NCBI GenBank assembly: GCA_021372695.1 | Contig: JAJFTY010000154.1 | Span: forward strand, 1 to 60,942 | From: Deltaproteobacteria bacterium | GTDB taxonomy: Bacteria > Desulfobacterota > Syntrophia > Syntrophales > UBA5619 | Direction: 5' to 3' | Length of the DNA: 60,942 nucleotides | Shown here: one piece after another, positions 11,401 to 23,898 of the stretch | Layout: each line of letters starts with the position of its first letter | Numbering within the stretch: the stretch's first letter is position 1 | Made by a program: the position numbers and the translations under genes | Notes under the pieces: generated by a model | The model's input: only the letters and a program-made list of their open reading frames with translations | Databases searched by the model: none | What the model was told of the DNA's origin: nothing

Positions 11401-12567
11401 CTTTTCCTGGAGGCGCCGGTAGATGAACGGTTTGAACAGCTCCAGGGCCATCTTCTTGGGAAGGCCGCACTGATGGAGCCTCAGATCCGGACCGACCGTG
11501 ATGACCGACCGCCCCGAGTAGTCCACGCGCTTTCCCAAGAGGTTCTGGCGGAACCGGCCCTGCTTCCCCTTGAGCATATCCGAAAGCGAGCGGAGCGGAC
11601 GCTTGTTCGTCCCGGTGATGGCCCTTCCCCGCCGGCCGTTGTCGAAGAGAACGTCCACGGCCTCCTGGAGCATCCTCTTTTCGTTCCGGATGATGATCTC
11701 GGGCGCATTGAGCTCCTGCAGACGTTTCAGGCGGTTGTTCCGGTTGATGACCCTCCGGTAGAGATCGTTGAGGTCGGAGGTGGCGAACCGGCCTCCGTCC
11801 AGGGGCACCAGAGGCCGCAGGTCCGGCGGGATCACGGGAAGGACCGTCAGGACCATCCACTCCGGCTTGTTGCCAGACTTTCGCAAGGCCTCGACCACCT
11901 TCAGCCGCTTCACATACTTTTTCCGCTTGGTCTCGGAAACGGAGATCTTGAGCTCCGCGCGGAGTTCCTCATCCAGTTTGTCGAGTTCCACCTCCTCGAG
12001 AAGGGTGCGAACGGCCTCCGCACCGATGCCGGCCTCGAAGGCATCCATTCCGTACTGATCCCGGAGATCGTTGAACTCCTCATCGGAGAGTAGATCCTTC
12101 CTCTTCAGCGGGGTGTTCTTGGGGTCGAGGACGATCCATGATTCGAAGTAGAGGACCTTCTCCAACTCCTTCAAGGTCAGGTCGAGAACATTCCCGATCC
12201 GGCTCGGAAGGCTCTTGAGGAACCAGATGTGGGCGACCGGCGTGGCCAGGGTGATATGGCCCATCCTCTCCCGGCGGACTTTCGACTGGATGACCTCGAC
12301 GCCGCATTTCTCGCACACGACGCCCCGGTGCTTCATCCTCTTGTAGCGGCCACAGAGGCATTCATAATCCTTGACGGGACCGAAGATCTTGGCACAGAAG
12401 AGCCCATCGCGCTCCGGCTTGAAGGTCCTGTAGTTGATCGTCTCAGGTTTCTTGACCTCCCCGTGCGACCAGGAGAGAATCTTTTCGGGAGAGGCAATCG
12501 ATATCTTGATCGCATTGAACCTGATGGGATCTTTCGGTTTTTCGAAATAACTGAAAACGTCTTCCAC
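8401..12567 (-). CDS. rpoC: DNA-directed RNA polymerase subunit beta'
   Basis: The 1388-residue subunit forms the catalytic half of RNA polymerase with RpoB. It has the N-terminal zinc finger ([20 protein letters not shown], about residue 70), the catalytic NADFDGD with three aspartates (about residue 460), and the second zinc site ([15 protein letters not shown], about 885). The start is GTG at 12565-12567, preceded by GGAGATAT. The gene follows rpoB by 63 bases, the usual arrangement. Confidence 0.99.
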   Translation of the reverse strand: MEDVFSYFEKPKDPIRFNAIKISIASPEKILSWSHGEVKKPETINYRTFKPERDGLFCAKIFGPVKDYECLCGRYKRMKHRGVVCEKCGVEVIQSKVRRERMGHITLATPVAHIWFLKSLPSRIGNVLDLTLKELEKVLYFESWIVLDPKNTPLKRKDLLSDEEFNDLRDQYGMDAFEAGIGAEAVRTLLEEVELDKLDEELRAELKISVSETKRKKYVKRLKVVEALRKSGNKPEWMVLTVLPVIPPDLRPLVPLDGGRFATSDLNDLYRRVINRNNRLKRLQELNAPEIIIRNEKRMLQEAVDVLFDNGRRGRAITGTNKRPLRSLSDMLKGKQGRFRQNLLGKRVDYSGRSVITVGPDLRLHQCGLPKKMALELFKPFIYRRLQEKGYVTTVKSAKKMVEKETSEVWDALDEVVREYPVMLNRAPTLHRLGMQAFEPILIEGKAIQLHPLVCTAFNADFDGDQMAVHVPLSIEAQTEARVLMMSTNNILSPANGMPIIIPSQDIVLGIYYLTRAKNGAKGEGMIFADPGEVRSALDSQAVDLHAKIKVRIDGELKETTVGRVVLHEVVPETISFDAINRVMNKKELANLINHCYRTRGDKTTVLLADRLKDIGFKYATRAGVSIAIHNMVIPENKKEIVARADKDVLGIQKQYMEGLITYGERYNKVIDIWAQSTEKIATEMLGGITMEERVSADGSVTRGESFNPIYMMADSGARGSAVQIRQLAGMRGLMAKPSGEIIETPIRANFREGLTVLEYFISTHGARKGLADTALKTANSGYLTRRLVDVAQDCIITEDDCGTIDGIFVSALMEGGEIIETAGERILGRVALEEIRDPFTGEVLVKANQEVDENLVKKIDDAGIEKVNIRSVLTCKSRHGVCAMCYGRDLSRGRLVNIGEAVGIIAAQSIGEPGTQLTMRTFHIGGTAKFEEHSTLESRHDGIIKFVNLNTVKSKAGGRVVMNRNGEVHVLDEQGRSRGKYPLPYGAHIKVEDGSRVKGPSDQKRGDLIAEWDPFSIPILAEVDGTVKFGDIIEGKTMQELVDEVTGLSRKVIVESKGTDMRPRVSIKDKKGKTAKVPGTTTVARHLLSVGANIVVSEGDTVSAGDILAKIPRETTKTKDITGGLPRVAELFEARKPKEYAVISEIDGVVSYGKDSKGKRKVVITPDAEDEKEYLIPKGKHVSVQEGDRVMAGEALMDGVNNPHDLLMIKGEKELSRYLVDEVQEVYRLQGVKINDKHMEVIVRQMLRRVMVKDPGDTTFMADEQVERFRFQEENERVVAEGGRPAQGEPILMGITKASLSTQSFISAASFQETTRVLTEASLAGKTDYLRGLKENVIMGRLIPAGTGLPMYKKLGIATSGEEAALPEAPTADENISEKVLDIETPN

Positions 12568-12630
12568 GGATGATATCTCCTAATATTGTGACACAAGAAG
12601 CAGGTCGGATAACCCCTCCGCCCCGGACTC

Positions 12631-16719
<4,089 letters not shown>

Positions 16720-16780
16720 AGCATCCTTTCGCCTTGAGCCGATAGCGATCTTCGTTTTTCATCCGCAAAAATTAGAGAAA

Positions 16781-16845
16781 AGAACCCCACTCAACCTGTC
16801 TTTCTGCAATTTCAGTGCAGGCAACCTGTTGCATCGCGGGGTTCT
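16781..16845 (-). terminator. Attenuator or processing hairpin between rplL and rpoB
   Basis: On the minus-strand transcript an 8-base arm AGAACCCC pairs with GGGGTTCT 49 bases later. Inside the loop a second 5-base stem (CTGCA with TGCAG) can form. The 3' arm runs into TTTCTCTAATTTTT, a U-rich tract. The position matches the partial terminator and RNase III site known between rplL and rpoB in enterobacteria; the match in function is inferred. Confidence 0.6.
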
Positions 16846-16877
16846 ATCCCTTGCCGTACCTTTTCCGGCGCAGCTAT

Positions 16878-17261
16878 TTACTTGACTTCAACTGTGCCGC
16901 CAACCTCTTCGATCTTCTTCTTGATGTCAGCCGCCTCATCCTTGGAGACAGCCTCCTTGATCGGCTTGGGAACACCGTCCACCAGATCCTTGGCCTCTTT
17001 GAGTCCCAGACCGGTGACGGCCCGGACGACCTTGATCACCTGGATCTTCTGATCGCCGAATCCCGTCAGAATCGCGTCAAACTCCGTCTTTTCTTCAACC
17101 GGGGCCGCCTGGGCGGGCCCTGCGGCAGCGACCATGGCCACCGGTGCGGCTGCGCTCACCCCGAACTTCTGCTCCAGTTCCTTCACCAGTTCCGAAAGCT
17201 CAAGAACCGTCATCCCCTCGATGAATTTTACGACATCCTCTTTGGTAATCTCGTTTGCCAT
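16878..17261 (-). CDS. rplL: 50S ribosomal protein L7/L12
   Basis: The 127-residue acidic protein has the L7/L12 dimerisation N-terminus ([22 protein letters not shown]), an Ala/Pro-rich hinge at about residues 40 to 58 and the globular C-terminal domain with [18 protein letters not shown]. Multiple copies bind L10 to make the stalk that recruits translation factors. The coding region ends just before the attenuator hairpin. Confidence 0.99.
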   Translation of the reverse strand: MANEITKEDVVKFIEGMTVLELSELVKELEQKFGVSAAAPVAMVAAAGPAQAAPVEEKTEFDAILTGFGDQKIQVIKVVRAVTGLGLKEAKDLVDGVPKPIKEAVSKDEAADIKKKIEEVGGTVEVK

Positions 17262-17285
17262 TGTTCCATTCCTTCCTGTATGTTA

Positions 17286-17828
17286 TTAGTTTGCTGACGC
17301 CTTCTTTTCCCGATAGGCATCGAGAACCTGTACGAAATTCCTCGGAACCCCACTCAGGACATTGACCAGGGAGGTCTGCACCCCGACCATCAGGGAAAGC
17401 AGCTTCCCGAGCAGCACCTCGCGGCTGGGCAGTTCGGCGAGGGTCGCAATCTGCTCCCGGCCCAAAGCCCTCCCGCTCATCACGCCCGCTTTGATCTCAA
17501 GATTGGCATTCTTCTTGGCAAAGTCAACGAGCGCCTTGGTCGTTTCGACCACGTCTCCGCGGGCGATCGCAACGGCGAGAGGCCCTTTGAAGTGCTCCTC
17601 CAGCAGGCCCATATCGGTTTCGCGGGACGCAATCGAAAGCAGCGAGTTCTTCACGACCCGGAGCTCCGCGTTGGATTTGCGCAGAATAACCCTGAGCGCC
17701 GTCATCTTCGCGACATCCATTCCGCTATAGCCCGTCAGAACGGCCAACTTGAAATCTTTCAGTCTTTCGTGGAGTTCAGCAGCAACCTGCTCCTTCGTTC
17801 TCCGATCCAAATTAAACCTCCTTTCCAT
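17286..17828 (-). CDS. rplJ: 50S ribosomal protein L10
   Basis: The ATG at 17826-17828 gives 180 residues starting MERRFNLDRRTKEQVAAELH, consistent with L10; twenty further upstream codons fall inside the predicted leader and are excluded. L10 anchors the L7/L12 stalk on 23S rRNA and, in complex with L12, represses its own mRNA through the leader that lies just upstream. Confidence 0.97.
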   Translation of the reverse strand: MERRFNLDRRTKEQVAAELHERLKDFKLAVLTGYSGMDVAKMTALRVILRKSNAELRVVKNSLLSIASRETDMGLLEEHFKGPLAVAIARGDVVETTKALVDFAKKNANLEIKAGVMSGRALGREQIATLAELPSREVLLGKLLSLMVGVQTSLVNVLSGVPRNFVQVLDAYREKKASAN

Positions 17829-17879
17829 CTGATCCGCTCCCTCCCGCCTCGGAGGGGGCTCGGCTAAAATAGTCAGAGA

Positions 17880-17985
17880 ACAGAGCAACTACAGGACGAT
17901 TACCGTGGCCTGAAAGGCCGCACATCCGTCTCGGCAGGCCGATTGCGTTTAAACTTCCTGTACCTGCTGTCTCAGACACGTGTTT
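17880..17985 (-). promoter_or_regulatory. L10-type autoregulatory leader
   Basis: The transcript upstream of rplJ has the two halves seen in L10 leaders of other bacteria: AGACAGCAGG near 17965 and CCTGCCGAGA near 17930, flanking a small stem. Downstream is a GGCC-TTTCA-GGCC hairpin at 17907-17919. In the known system the L10(L12) complex binds this fold and blocks translation of rplJ. The assignment rests on motif recognition, not a covariance search. Confidence 0.7.
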
Positions 17986-18021
17986 TCAAATTGCCCACGG
18001 CCCGATGGGGGCCATGGTTCT

Positions 18022-18720
18022 TTACATATTCCGGATGGCAAGGGGATCGACCTTGATCCCGGGACCCATGACGGTCGAAAGGGCGACGCTCCGGATGTAG
18101 AGGCCCTTGCTCGATGCCGGCTTTAATTTGGTGATCATCTCCAGCAGGGCGATGAAATTCTCCCGCAGTTTATCCGCCCCGAAAGAGACCTTGCCGACGG
18201 GACAATGGACGATACCCGCTTTTTCCACGCGGAATTCAACCATGCCCGCTTTCAATTCCCGAACGGCCTTTGCCACATCGAACGTCACCGTTCCCACCTT
18301 CGGATTCGGCATGAGCCCCCGGGGGCCGAGAACCTTCCCCAGCTTGCCCACGCTGCCCATCATATCGGGTGTCGCAACAACCCTGTCGAAATCGAGCCAG
18401 CCGCCCCTGATCTTTTCGACCACATCGTCCGCCCCGACGACATCGGCGCCGGCCTCCAGGGCCTCCTTCTCTTTCTCTCCCTTGGCGAATACCAGCACCC
18501 GGACCGTTTTACCGAGCCCATGCGGGAGAACCACGGAACCCCGGACCATCTGGTCGGCATGCGCCGGATTCACCCCAAGTCGGATCGCGGTGTCGACGGT
18601 CTCGTCGAATTTCGCCGTGGCGGTAGCGACGACCAGTTCAACCGCCTCCTCGATCGGATACCGCTTGCCCGCTTCAATCTTCTGCTTCGCCTCGATATAC
18701 TTTTTTCCTCTGTTGGACAT
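18022..18720 (-). CDS. rplA: 50S ribosomal protein L1
   Basis: The ATG at 18718-18720 gives 232 residues, L1's normal size, starting [19 protein letters not shown]. The longer open frame upstream overlaps the end of the rplK region and lacks similarity to L1. Conserved segments include [13 protein letters not shown] and the late [18 protein letters not shown]1 forms the mobile stalk at the E site. Downstream, a GGCCC-CATC-GGGCC hairpin separates it from the L10 leader. Confidence 0.98.
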   Translation of the reverse strand: MSNRGKKYIEAKQKIEAGKRYPIEEAVELVVATATAKFDETVDTAIRLGVNPAHADQMVRGSVVLPHGLGKTVRVLVFAKGEKEKEALEAGADVVGADDVVEKIRGGWLDFDRVVATPDMMGSVGKLGKVLGPRGLMPNPKVGTVTFDVAKAVRELKAGMVEFRVEKAGIVHCPVGKVSFGADKLRENFIALLEMITKLKPASSKGLYIRSVALSTVMGPGIKVDPLAIRNM

Positions 18721-18832
18721 GATCAAACCTCGAATGTCTACCCACCACCGGGGACGTGGTTTCTCAGAACCGATCCATTGATTGACGCCCGCCGGCATAT
18801 CGCCCGGTGTTCCGCCGGAAGCGCCCGGATCA

Positions 18833-19258
18833 TCAGCCGGCGATTTCAATCCCCATGGATCTTGCCGTTCCCGCAACAATCCGGATCGCACCTTCAATAT
18901 CCACGGCATTCAAGTCATTGTACTTCAGCTCGGCAATCTCCTTGACCTGTTTGGCCGTCACCACCCCAACCTTGTCCCGCTTGGGGTCGCCTGCACCCTT
19001 GGCGATCTTTGCCGCCTGCTTCAACAGCACCGAGGCCGGCGGCGTCTTGGTCACGAAGGTAAAGGACCGGTCGGCATAGACCGTGATCACGACCGGGATG
19101 ACCATTCCCTCCTGGCTCTGCGTCATGGCGTTGTAAGCCTTGCAGAATTCCATGATGTTGACGCCGTGCTGACCGAGAGCCGGACCGATCGGAGGCGAAG
19201 GCGTTGCCTTGCCTGCCTTGATCTGAAGTTTTATGTTCGCGATAACCTTCTTTGCCAT
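18833..19258 (-). CDS. rplK: 50S ribosomal protein L11
   Basis: The ATG at 19256-19258 gives 141 residues beginning [20 protein letters not shown], the standard L11 N-terminus with the PP(I)[14 protein letters not shown] motif near residue 22. L11 binds the GTPase-associated region of 23S rRNA and is needed for stringent-response sensing by RelA. A start three codons upstream (MIRMAKK) is possible but less typical. Confidence 0.98.
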   Translation of the reverse strand: MAKKVIANIKLQIKAGKATPSPPIGPALGQHGVNIMEFCKAYNAMTQSQEGMVIPVVITVYADRSFTFVTKTPPASVLLKQAAKIAKGAGDPKRDKVGVVTAKQVKEIAELKYNDLNAVDIEGAIRIVAGTARSMGIEIAG

Positions 19259-19340
19259 TCTGATCACCCTGTTTCAGTCTGAAATTTGGATCAACTGTCC
19301 GGGAGAACCGAGACCGTTCTCCGCCCGTCCGGCCCTCCGG

Positions 19341-19871
19341 CTACGTCTGCGAGACCTGAATGAAGTCGAGTTCCACCGGCGTCGATCGGCCAAAGATACT
19401 GACGATCACCCGCAGTTTTCCCTTCTCCGGTTTGACCTCATCGACGATCCCGTCAAAATTGGTGAAGGGACCATCGATGATCCGCACATGGTCCCCGATA
19501 TCGAACTTGAACTTCGGCTTCGGTTTGAGCGTCCCCTCGTCGATTCGGGTCCTAAGGGTCTCCACATCCTTGTCGGATATCGGCGAAGGCTTGTCCTTGC
19601 TGCCGATGAAGCCGGTCACCTTGGGCGTGTCCTTCACCACATGCCAGGTGTCATCGTTCATCTCCATCCGGACAAGGATGTAGCCGGGGAAAAACTTCCG
19701 CTTCGAGGTCTTCTTCTCACCCGATACGAGTTCGACGATATCCTCCTCGGGAATCAGGATATCCGAGAAGAAAGCCTGTTTCCCGGCCGCTTCGATCCTC
19801 TCCTGCAGAGAAAGCTTCACGCGGTTTTCAAAGCCGGAATAGGTATGAACGACGTACCATCGAAAAGCCAT
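19341..19871 (-). CDS. nusG: Transcription termination/antitermination factor NusG
   Basis: The 176-residue protein has the NGN domain ([33 protein letters not shown]) and a C-terminal KOW domain ([21 protein letters not shown]). NusG binds RNA polymerase and Rho or ribosomal S10. It is in the conserved secE–nusG–rplK order, four bases downstream of secE. Confidence 0.99.
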   Translation of the reverse strand: MAFRWYVVHTYSGFENRVKLSLQERIEAAGKQAFFSDILIPEEDIVELVSGEKKTSKRKFFPGYILVRMEMNDDTWHVVKDTPKVTGFIGSKDKPSPISDKDVETLRTRIDEGTLKPKPKFKFDIGDHVRIIDGPFTNFDGIVDEVKPEKGKLRVIVSIFGRSTPVELDFIQVSQT

Positions 19872-19875
19872 AGTC

Positions 19876-20079
19876 TTAACCCAGCACCAACTTGATGACC
19901 TTGGTCAGCCCGAAATCGACGATCCCCAGGAAAGTGGACACGATGATCACCACAATGATGACGACTGCCGTGGAGGCAAGGGTCTGTTTCGGCGTCGGCC
20001 ACGTCACCTTCTTCAGCTCAACCTTCGAGCCGGCCAGGAACTGCTTCACCTTCTCTGCGATAACCTTTATCCTGTCCAT
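19876..20079 (-). CDS. secE: Preprotein translocase subunit SecE
   Basis: This 67-residue protein has the short single-span form of SecE: an amphipathic cytoplasmic helix with KVELKKVTWPTPKQT followed by one transmembrane helix (about residues 38 to 60). SecE clamps SecY in the inner-membrane channel. Its place between tRNA-Trp and nusG is nearly universal. Confidence 0.97.
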   Translation of the reverse strand: MDRIKVIAEKVKQFLAGSKVELKKVTWPTPKQTLASTAVVIIVVIIVSTFLGIVDFGLTKVIKLVLG

Positions 20080-20123
20080 CCGGAACCCCTGATTCCCCCG
20101 CTGTCAACCCTAAATAAAAAAAA

Positions 20124-20200
20124 TGGCAGGCCAGGAGGGACTTGAACCCCCAGCATCCGGATTTGGAGTCCGGCGCTCTATCCATTAGAGCTACTGGCCT
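20124..20200 (-). tRNA. tRNA-Trp (anticodon CCA)
   Basis: The 77-base gene folds with acceptor AGGCCAG/CTGGCCT, encoded 3' CCA, and anticodon stem CCGGA/TCCGG closing the loop CTCCAAA, which reads CCA. It lies 44 bases upstream of secE, the usual neighbour of tRNA-Trp. Confidence 0.97.
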
Positions 20201-20233
20201 GTCCGGCCGATCAAAGCGCTGCGCTTCTTGCCT

Positions 20234-20383
20234 CTATTTCGTTTCCCGGTGCAACTTATGGGACCGGCAGAACTTGCAGTATTTTTTCATCTCCAGCCGA
20301 TTCTGCATGGTCCGTTTGTTCTTGGTCGTCGTGTAATTGCGCTGTTTGCAGTCCGTACAGGCCAAGGTAATGATATTTCGCAT
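20234..20383 (-). CDS. rpmG: 50S ribosomal protein L33
   Basis: A 49-codon gene too short for a general ORF scan starts at ATG 20381-20383 and ends TAG at 20234. It reads [20 protein letters not shown] onward and contains CTDC and CKFC, the two zinc-binding pairs of the C+ form of L33. L33 contacts E-site tRNA. It occupies the position between tRNA-Thr and tRNA-Trp where tufB is found in enterobacteria. Confidence 0.96.
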   Translation of the reverse strand: MRNIITLACTDCKQRNYTTTKNKRTMQNRLEMKKYCKFCRSHKLHRETK

Positions 20384-20405
20384 GATATAACCATCCTGCC
20401 TCAAA

Positions 20406-20481
20406 TGGAGCCCACGACCAGGATCGAACTGGTGACCTCATCCTTACCAAGGATGTGCTCTACCGACTGAGCTACGTGGGC
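20406..20481 (-). tRNA. tRNA-Thr (anticodon GGT)
   Basis: The 76-base gene has acceptor GCCCACG/CGTGGGC, encoded CCA and anticodon stem CATCC/GGATG with loop TTGGTAA, reading GGT. It is the fourth tRNA of the cluster and directly precedes rpmG. Confidence 0.97.
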
Positions 20482-20585
20482 TGGTTCCCCGTTTCAAAAA
20501 CGCCGTTTTTTCCAGCATCCGATCAAATCAACTTCGCGATCGGTTTCACATCCTTCATGGGGCATGCAGCCCCTTCCCAGACAAA

Positions 20586-20661
20586 TGGAGCGGGAAACGG
20601 GATTCGAACCCGCGACCCTCAGCTTGGAAGGCTGACGCTCTAGCCCCTGAGCTACTCCCGC
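20586..20661 (-). tRNA. tRNA-Gly (anticodon TCC)
   Basis: The 76-base gene has acceptor GCGGGAG paired to TTCCCGC with one G-U, encoded CCA, and anticodon stem TCAGC/GCTGA with loop CTTCCAA, reading TCC. Confidence 0.97.
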
Positions 20662-20706
20662 TTATCACCCGCCGGAATGACCCAACGGAAATGACCGCTT
20701 CAAAAA

Positions 20707-20791
20707 TGGTGGAGGGGGGAGGGTTCGAACCTCCGTAGGCTTCGCCGGCAGATTTACAGTCTGCTCCCTTTGACCGCTCGGGAACCCCTCC
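20707..20791 (-). tRNA. tRNA-Tyr (anticodon GTA)
   Basis: The 85-base gene has a long variable arm, acceptor GGAGGGG/CCCCTCC, encoded CCA and anticodon stem GCAGA/TCTGC with loop CTGTAAA, reading GTA. The long variable arm is normal for bacterial tRNA-Tyr. Confidence 0.97.
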
Positions 20792-20812
20792 AGGATAATC
20801 CCATCCAAATGT

Positions 20813-20888
20813 TGGAGCTGGCGATGGGACTTGAACCCGCAACCTGCTGATTACAAATCAGCTGCTCTACCGATTGAGCTACGCCAGC
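20813..20888 (-). tRNA. tRNA-Thr (anticodon TGT)
   Basis: The 76-base gene has acceptor GCTGGCG/CGCCAGC, encoded CCA and anticodon stem GCTGA/TCAGC with loop TTTGTAA, reading TGT. It is the first gene of the cluster after the promoter near 21 kb. Confidence 0.97.
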
Positions 20889-20979
20889 AACTATAACTGC
20901 TCAATACAGAAAACAATTTCCGCTCAAGCCGTCAGAGCAGCGTTCGGGCGGAATGATCGCGTCCTGCGTGAAACAATGG

Positions 20980-21008
20980 ACACTAATTTTTATACCGCTG
21001 TTTGTCAA
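20980..21008 (-). promoter_or_regulatory. Promoter of the tRNA–secE–nusG–ribosomal cluster
   Basis: On the minus strand a perfect TTGACA (21003-21008) is followed after 17 bases by TAGTGT (20980-20985), and an A/T-rich stretch lies just upstream, resembling an UP element. Transcription would begin about 85 bases before tRNA-Thr. Nothing else in 20889-21083 looks coding. Confidence 0.7.
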
Positions 21009-21083
21009 GATTTTTTTTATTTTTTTTGCACCCCGTCGCCATCCCGGGAACGACATCGGCGTGTCGGTGAGAACAACCGGCTC

Positions 21084-21500
21084 CTAGCCGTCGTACTTCG
21101 GCAGGGGTATTTTGATGAACTGGACCCCCTCTTCCTTGAGTGTCTCTTCCTCGCTCCCCGTGGTGGTCCCCCGGATACTTCTGCTGTCTTCCTCTCCATG
21201 ATGAATTCGAAGGGCAACCTCGGCGAACTTATCGCCCACGTCATCGAAATTTTTCCTGATATATTCCTGAAATTCCCTGATCATCTTCTGTGGCGACGGC
21301 ACCGCCTCCGGTTTGGCCGCAGCAGGTCGGCTCTCGCGACCCATGATCGCGACCGAGGAGGGGATCAGCACCGCTTCGGTATCGCCGCACACGGGGCAGG
21401 CGATGATTTTTCCTGCCGCCTGCTCTTCGAAGGTGCCCCGGTCCTTGAACCACCCCTCGAATTTATGGCCGTTTTGGCACTTGAGATCATAGATGATCAC
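21084..21500 (-). CDS. DUF1178 family zinc-ribbon protein
   Basis: The 138-residue protein begins MIIYDLKCQNGHKFEGWFKD, with CQNGH and CPVCG forming a likely zinc ribbon (cysteines near residues 8, 35 and 38). This layout is typical of DUF1178, whose function is unknown. The C-terminal half is charged and contains a LPKYDG end. The gene is beside tRNA-Pro and the tRNA cluster promoter, and nothing in that context gives it a role. Confidence 0.85.
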   Translation of the reverse strand: MIIYDLKCQNGHKFEGWFKDRGTFEEQAAGKIIACPVCGDTEAVLIPSSVAIMGRESRPAAAKPEAVPSPQKMIREFQEYIRKNFDDVGDKFAEVALRIHHGEEDSRSIRGTTTGSEEETLKEEGVQFIKIPLPKYDG

Positions 21501-21670
21501 ATCTCTTCTCCCGGGGAAATTTGAACGGTTCTTCTATCATGTCAATTCGGAAAATACAAACGGATCTTCGCCCCCGGAGCCTCCGGATAACGACCGCTGA
21601 AACCTGCTGCCGCCACCCGCCGCAATCCATCGGGGGTTTCAGTCTTTTTCCCACAGTCCAAAAAAAAGGG

Positions 21671-21699
21671 TGGACAATTCCTCTCAAATTGGTTATTGA
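21671..21699 (+). promoter_or_regulatory. Possible promoter of tRNA-Pro
   Basis: TGGACA at 21671 and TATTGA at 21694 are 17 bases apart and would start transcription a few bases before the tRNA at 21710. The hexamers are imperfect, so this is tentative. Confidence 0.4.
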
Positions 21700-21709
21700 C
21701 GTCCGGTGT

Positions 21710-21786
21710 CGGGATGTGGCCCAGCTTGGTAGGGCACTGCGTTCGGGACGCAGGAGTCGCGCGTTCAAATCGCGCCATCCCGACCA
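21710..21786 (+). tRNA. tRNA-Pro (anticodon CGG)
   Basis: The 77-base gene has acceptor CGGGATG/CATCCCG, encoded CCA, T-arm GTTCAAATC and anticodon stem CTGCG/CGCAG with loop TTCGGGA, reading CGG. Seven T residues follow the CCA directly and may end transcription. It is the only tRNA on the plus strand here. Confidence 0.97.
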
Positions 21787-21911
21787 TTTTTTTGTTCCTT
21801 TACCGCGGCAATCCTGCGGACCATTCTTTCAGTATCGTCGAGACCTTGGCGTGACTCGAGGTGTGCGGGGAGGGATCCGGTTCCAAGAGTCCCCCCTGCC
21901 GTCGGCTCATC

Positions 21912-23120
21912 CTATCCCGCGGCGGCGGCCATCTGGAAGATGGGCAGGTACATGGCGATGATCATTCCCCCGCACACCCCTCCCAGAAACACCATCATGA
22001 AGGGCTCCAGGAGCGCCGTCATGGCACTCACGGCCGCATCCACTTCGTCATCGTAGAAATCGGCAATCTTGGTCAGCATGGTGTCCAGGGCGCCGGTGGC
22101 TTCGCCGACGGCGATCATCTGAACGACCATCGGAGGGAAGATGTCCGTTTCCATCAGCGGCTCGGCAATTGTCTTCCCCTCGCTGATGCTCTGTCGCGTC
22201 CTGATGAGCGCATTCTCGATGATCTTGTTTCCCGCCGTCTTGCTGACGATGCCGAGCCCCTCCATGATCGGCACGCCGCTCGACATCATGGTGGAGAGGG
22301 TTCTGGAGAACTTGGAGACGGCCACTTTCTTCAGCAGCGGACCGAAAACCGGGGATTTTAGGATCAGGTCGTCGATGAGCAGCGTGCCGCGCTCGGTTGC
22401 ATAGAACCTTTTGAACGCGAAGACGAGCGCCACGAAGAATGCCACCATGTAGAAGAAGTAGTTCTGCGTGAACTGGCTTGCGTCCACGAGGAACTGGGTC
22501 GGCCCGGGCAGGGAGGAGCCCATCCCTTCGAACATCTTCTGGAAAACCGGGATCACTTTCAGCAGGAGAACCGCCACGACGCCGATCGCGATGACCAGAA
22601 CGCTGAGCGGATAGGTCATCGCCCCCTTGACCTTGCTCTTGAGCTTCATGGCCTTTTCCATGTAACCCGACAGGCGCTGGAGAATCACGTCCAGGATGCC
22701 GCCGCTCTCCCCGGCCGCGACGAGGTTGACGAACAGTTCATCGAAGACCTTCGGATACTTCCGGAGCGCATCGGTCAGCGTGGAGCCGCCTTCGATCTCC
22801 GACTTGATGCTGCCGATCACTTTGGCAAAGGTCTTGTTCTGCTCCTGTTTTTCGAGGAGATCCAGGCACTGGATCAGGGGGAGGCCGGCATTGATCATGG
22901 TGGCGAAGATCCGCGCAAAAACGACCACATCCTTCTCCGAAACCGACTGTTTGAGGAAGGGAATGTTCTCAAAGAGATCTTTTGGTTTTTTCTTGACGTT
23001 GATGGATTTGTACCCCTGTCTGCGCAACAGACTACGGGCCGCTGCCTCATCCGCAACATCCAACTCGCCCTTTTTCGACTCACCCTTTTTCGTTTCCGCC
23101 TGCCACACGAAGATCGGCAT
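21912..23120 (-). CDS. pilC: Type IV pilus inner-membrane platform protein PilC (GspF family)
   Basis: The ATG at 23118-23120 gives 402 residues beginning MPIFVWQAETKKGESKKGEL, the PilC N-terminus; 37 upstream codons overlap rlmB and are excluded. Two T2SSF cytoplasmic domains are visible, each with a conserved VFARIFATMINAGLPLIQ-type or KFSRTLSTMMSSGVPIMEGL repeat, plus three transmembrane segments. PilC is the platform on which PilB and PilT act. No other pilus gene is in the window, so it stands at the end of the rfaE1–rlmB operon. Confidence 0.93.
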   Translation of the reverse strand: MPIFVWQAETKKGESKKGELDVADEAAARSLLRRQGYKSINVKKKPKDLFENIPFLKQSVSEKDVVVFARIFATMINAGLPLIQCLDLLEKQEQNKTFAKVIGSIKSEIEGGSTLTDALRKYPKVFDELFVNLVAAGESGGILDVILQRLSGYMEKAMKLKSKVKGAMTYPLSVLVIAIGVVAVLLLKVIPVFQKMFEGMGSSLPGPTQFLVDASQFTQNYFFYMVAFFVALVFAFKRFYATERGTLLIDDLILKSPVFGPLLKKVAVSKFSRTLSTMMSSGVPIMEGLGIVSKTAGNKIIENALIRTRQSISEGKTIAEPLMETDIFPPMVVQMIAVGEATGALDTMLTKIADFYDDEVDAAVSAMTALLEPFMMVFLGGVCGGMIIAMYLPIFQMAAAAG

Positions 23121-23122
23121 GA

Positions 23123-23857
23123 CTAATTCCCCCATTTTCTGAGAATTCCAAAGAGGATCACCCCGGCCGCAACCGAAACGTTCAAAGAAGCCACCTTGCC
23201 GCGCATCGGAATCGAGATCAGGAAATCGCAATTCTTCCGGATCAGAGGTCGGATCCCCCGCCCTTCACTTCCCATGACCAGGGCCACATTCCCCTGATAA
23301 TCCGGCGCATCGGCCTCCATCTGCGCCTCCGCGTCGGCCCCATAGATCCAGAAATTCTTCTCTTTCAGGTATTCGATGGTTCTGGCCAGATTGACCACCA
23401 TCGCGGTCGGCAGGTGCTGAACCGCCCCTGCGGAAGCCTTCGCAACGGATGCGGTGACAGAAGCCGCGCGGTTCTCCGGAATGATGACACCGTTCGCGCC
23501 GCAACAGTGGGCGGTTCGGATGATGGACCCGAGATTCTGGGGATCAGTCACACTATCGAGCAGAACCACCAGGTCATATTTGGACTTCTCGTGCCGGTTG
23601 GCGATCACTTCGTCCACGGTTGCATAGACCTGCGGCCGGCAAAGGCCCGCGACCCCCTGATGGACCTGGTGCGGCGCGAGTTTTTCCAGCCGGTCGCGCC
23701 CGCAGAATTCATGGGGGATTCCGTGCTCCGCGGCAAGATCCAGAATCCTGCGGACCTCGCCCCCGCCCCGCCCCTCCGCGACAACGATCCTCTCCAGCAT
23801 CGCCGGATGGGAAAGCAATACCTCCAGGAGTGGGTTGATGCCATAGATCACCTGCAC
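23123..23857 (-). CDS. rlmB: 23S rRNA 2'-O-methyltransferase RlmB (SpoU/TrmH family)
   Basis: The 244-residue enzyme has an N-terminal substrate-binding domain (VIYGINPLLEVLLSHP) and a C-terminal SPOUT knot. All three SPOUT motifs are seen: LLDSVTDPQNLGSIIRTAHC, LVMGSEGRGI and IPMRGKVASLNVSVAAGVIL. The family methylates a guanosine of 23S rRNA (G2251 in E. coli); TrmH tRNA activity cannot be ruled out. The start appears to be GTG. Confidence 0.9.
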   Translation of the reverse strand: MQVIYGINPLLEVLLSHPAMLERIVVAEGRGGGEVRRILDLAAEHGIPHEFCGRDRLEKLAPHQVHQGVAGLCRPQVYATVDEVIANRHEKSKYDLVVLLDSVTDPQNLGSIIRTAHCCGANGVIIPENRAASVTASVAKASAGAVQHLPTAMVVNLARTIEYLKEKNFWIYGADAEAQMEADAPDYQGNVALVMGSEGRGIRPLIRKNCDFLISIPMRGKVASLNVSVAAGVILFGILRKWGN

Positions 23858-23898
23858 GACATCCCTCCGCGGCCAGGTTCCTTGAAGTATATTCGGCT

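Noticed and set aside
8851..12093. A 1080-codon open frame antisense to rpoC
   Set aside because: It is a shadow of rpoC caused by GC-rich codon bias; it has no domain, and rpoC is certain on the other strand.
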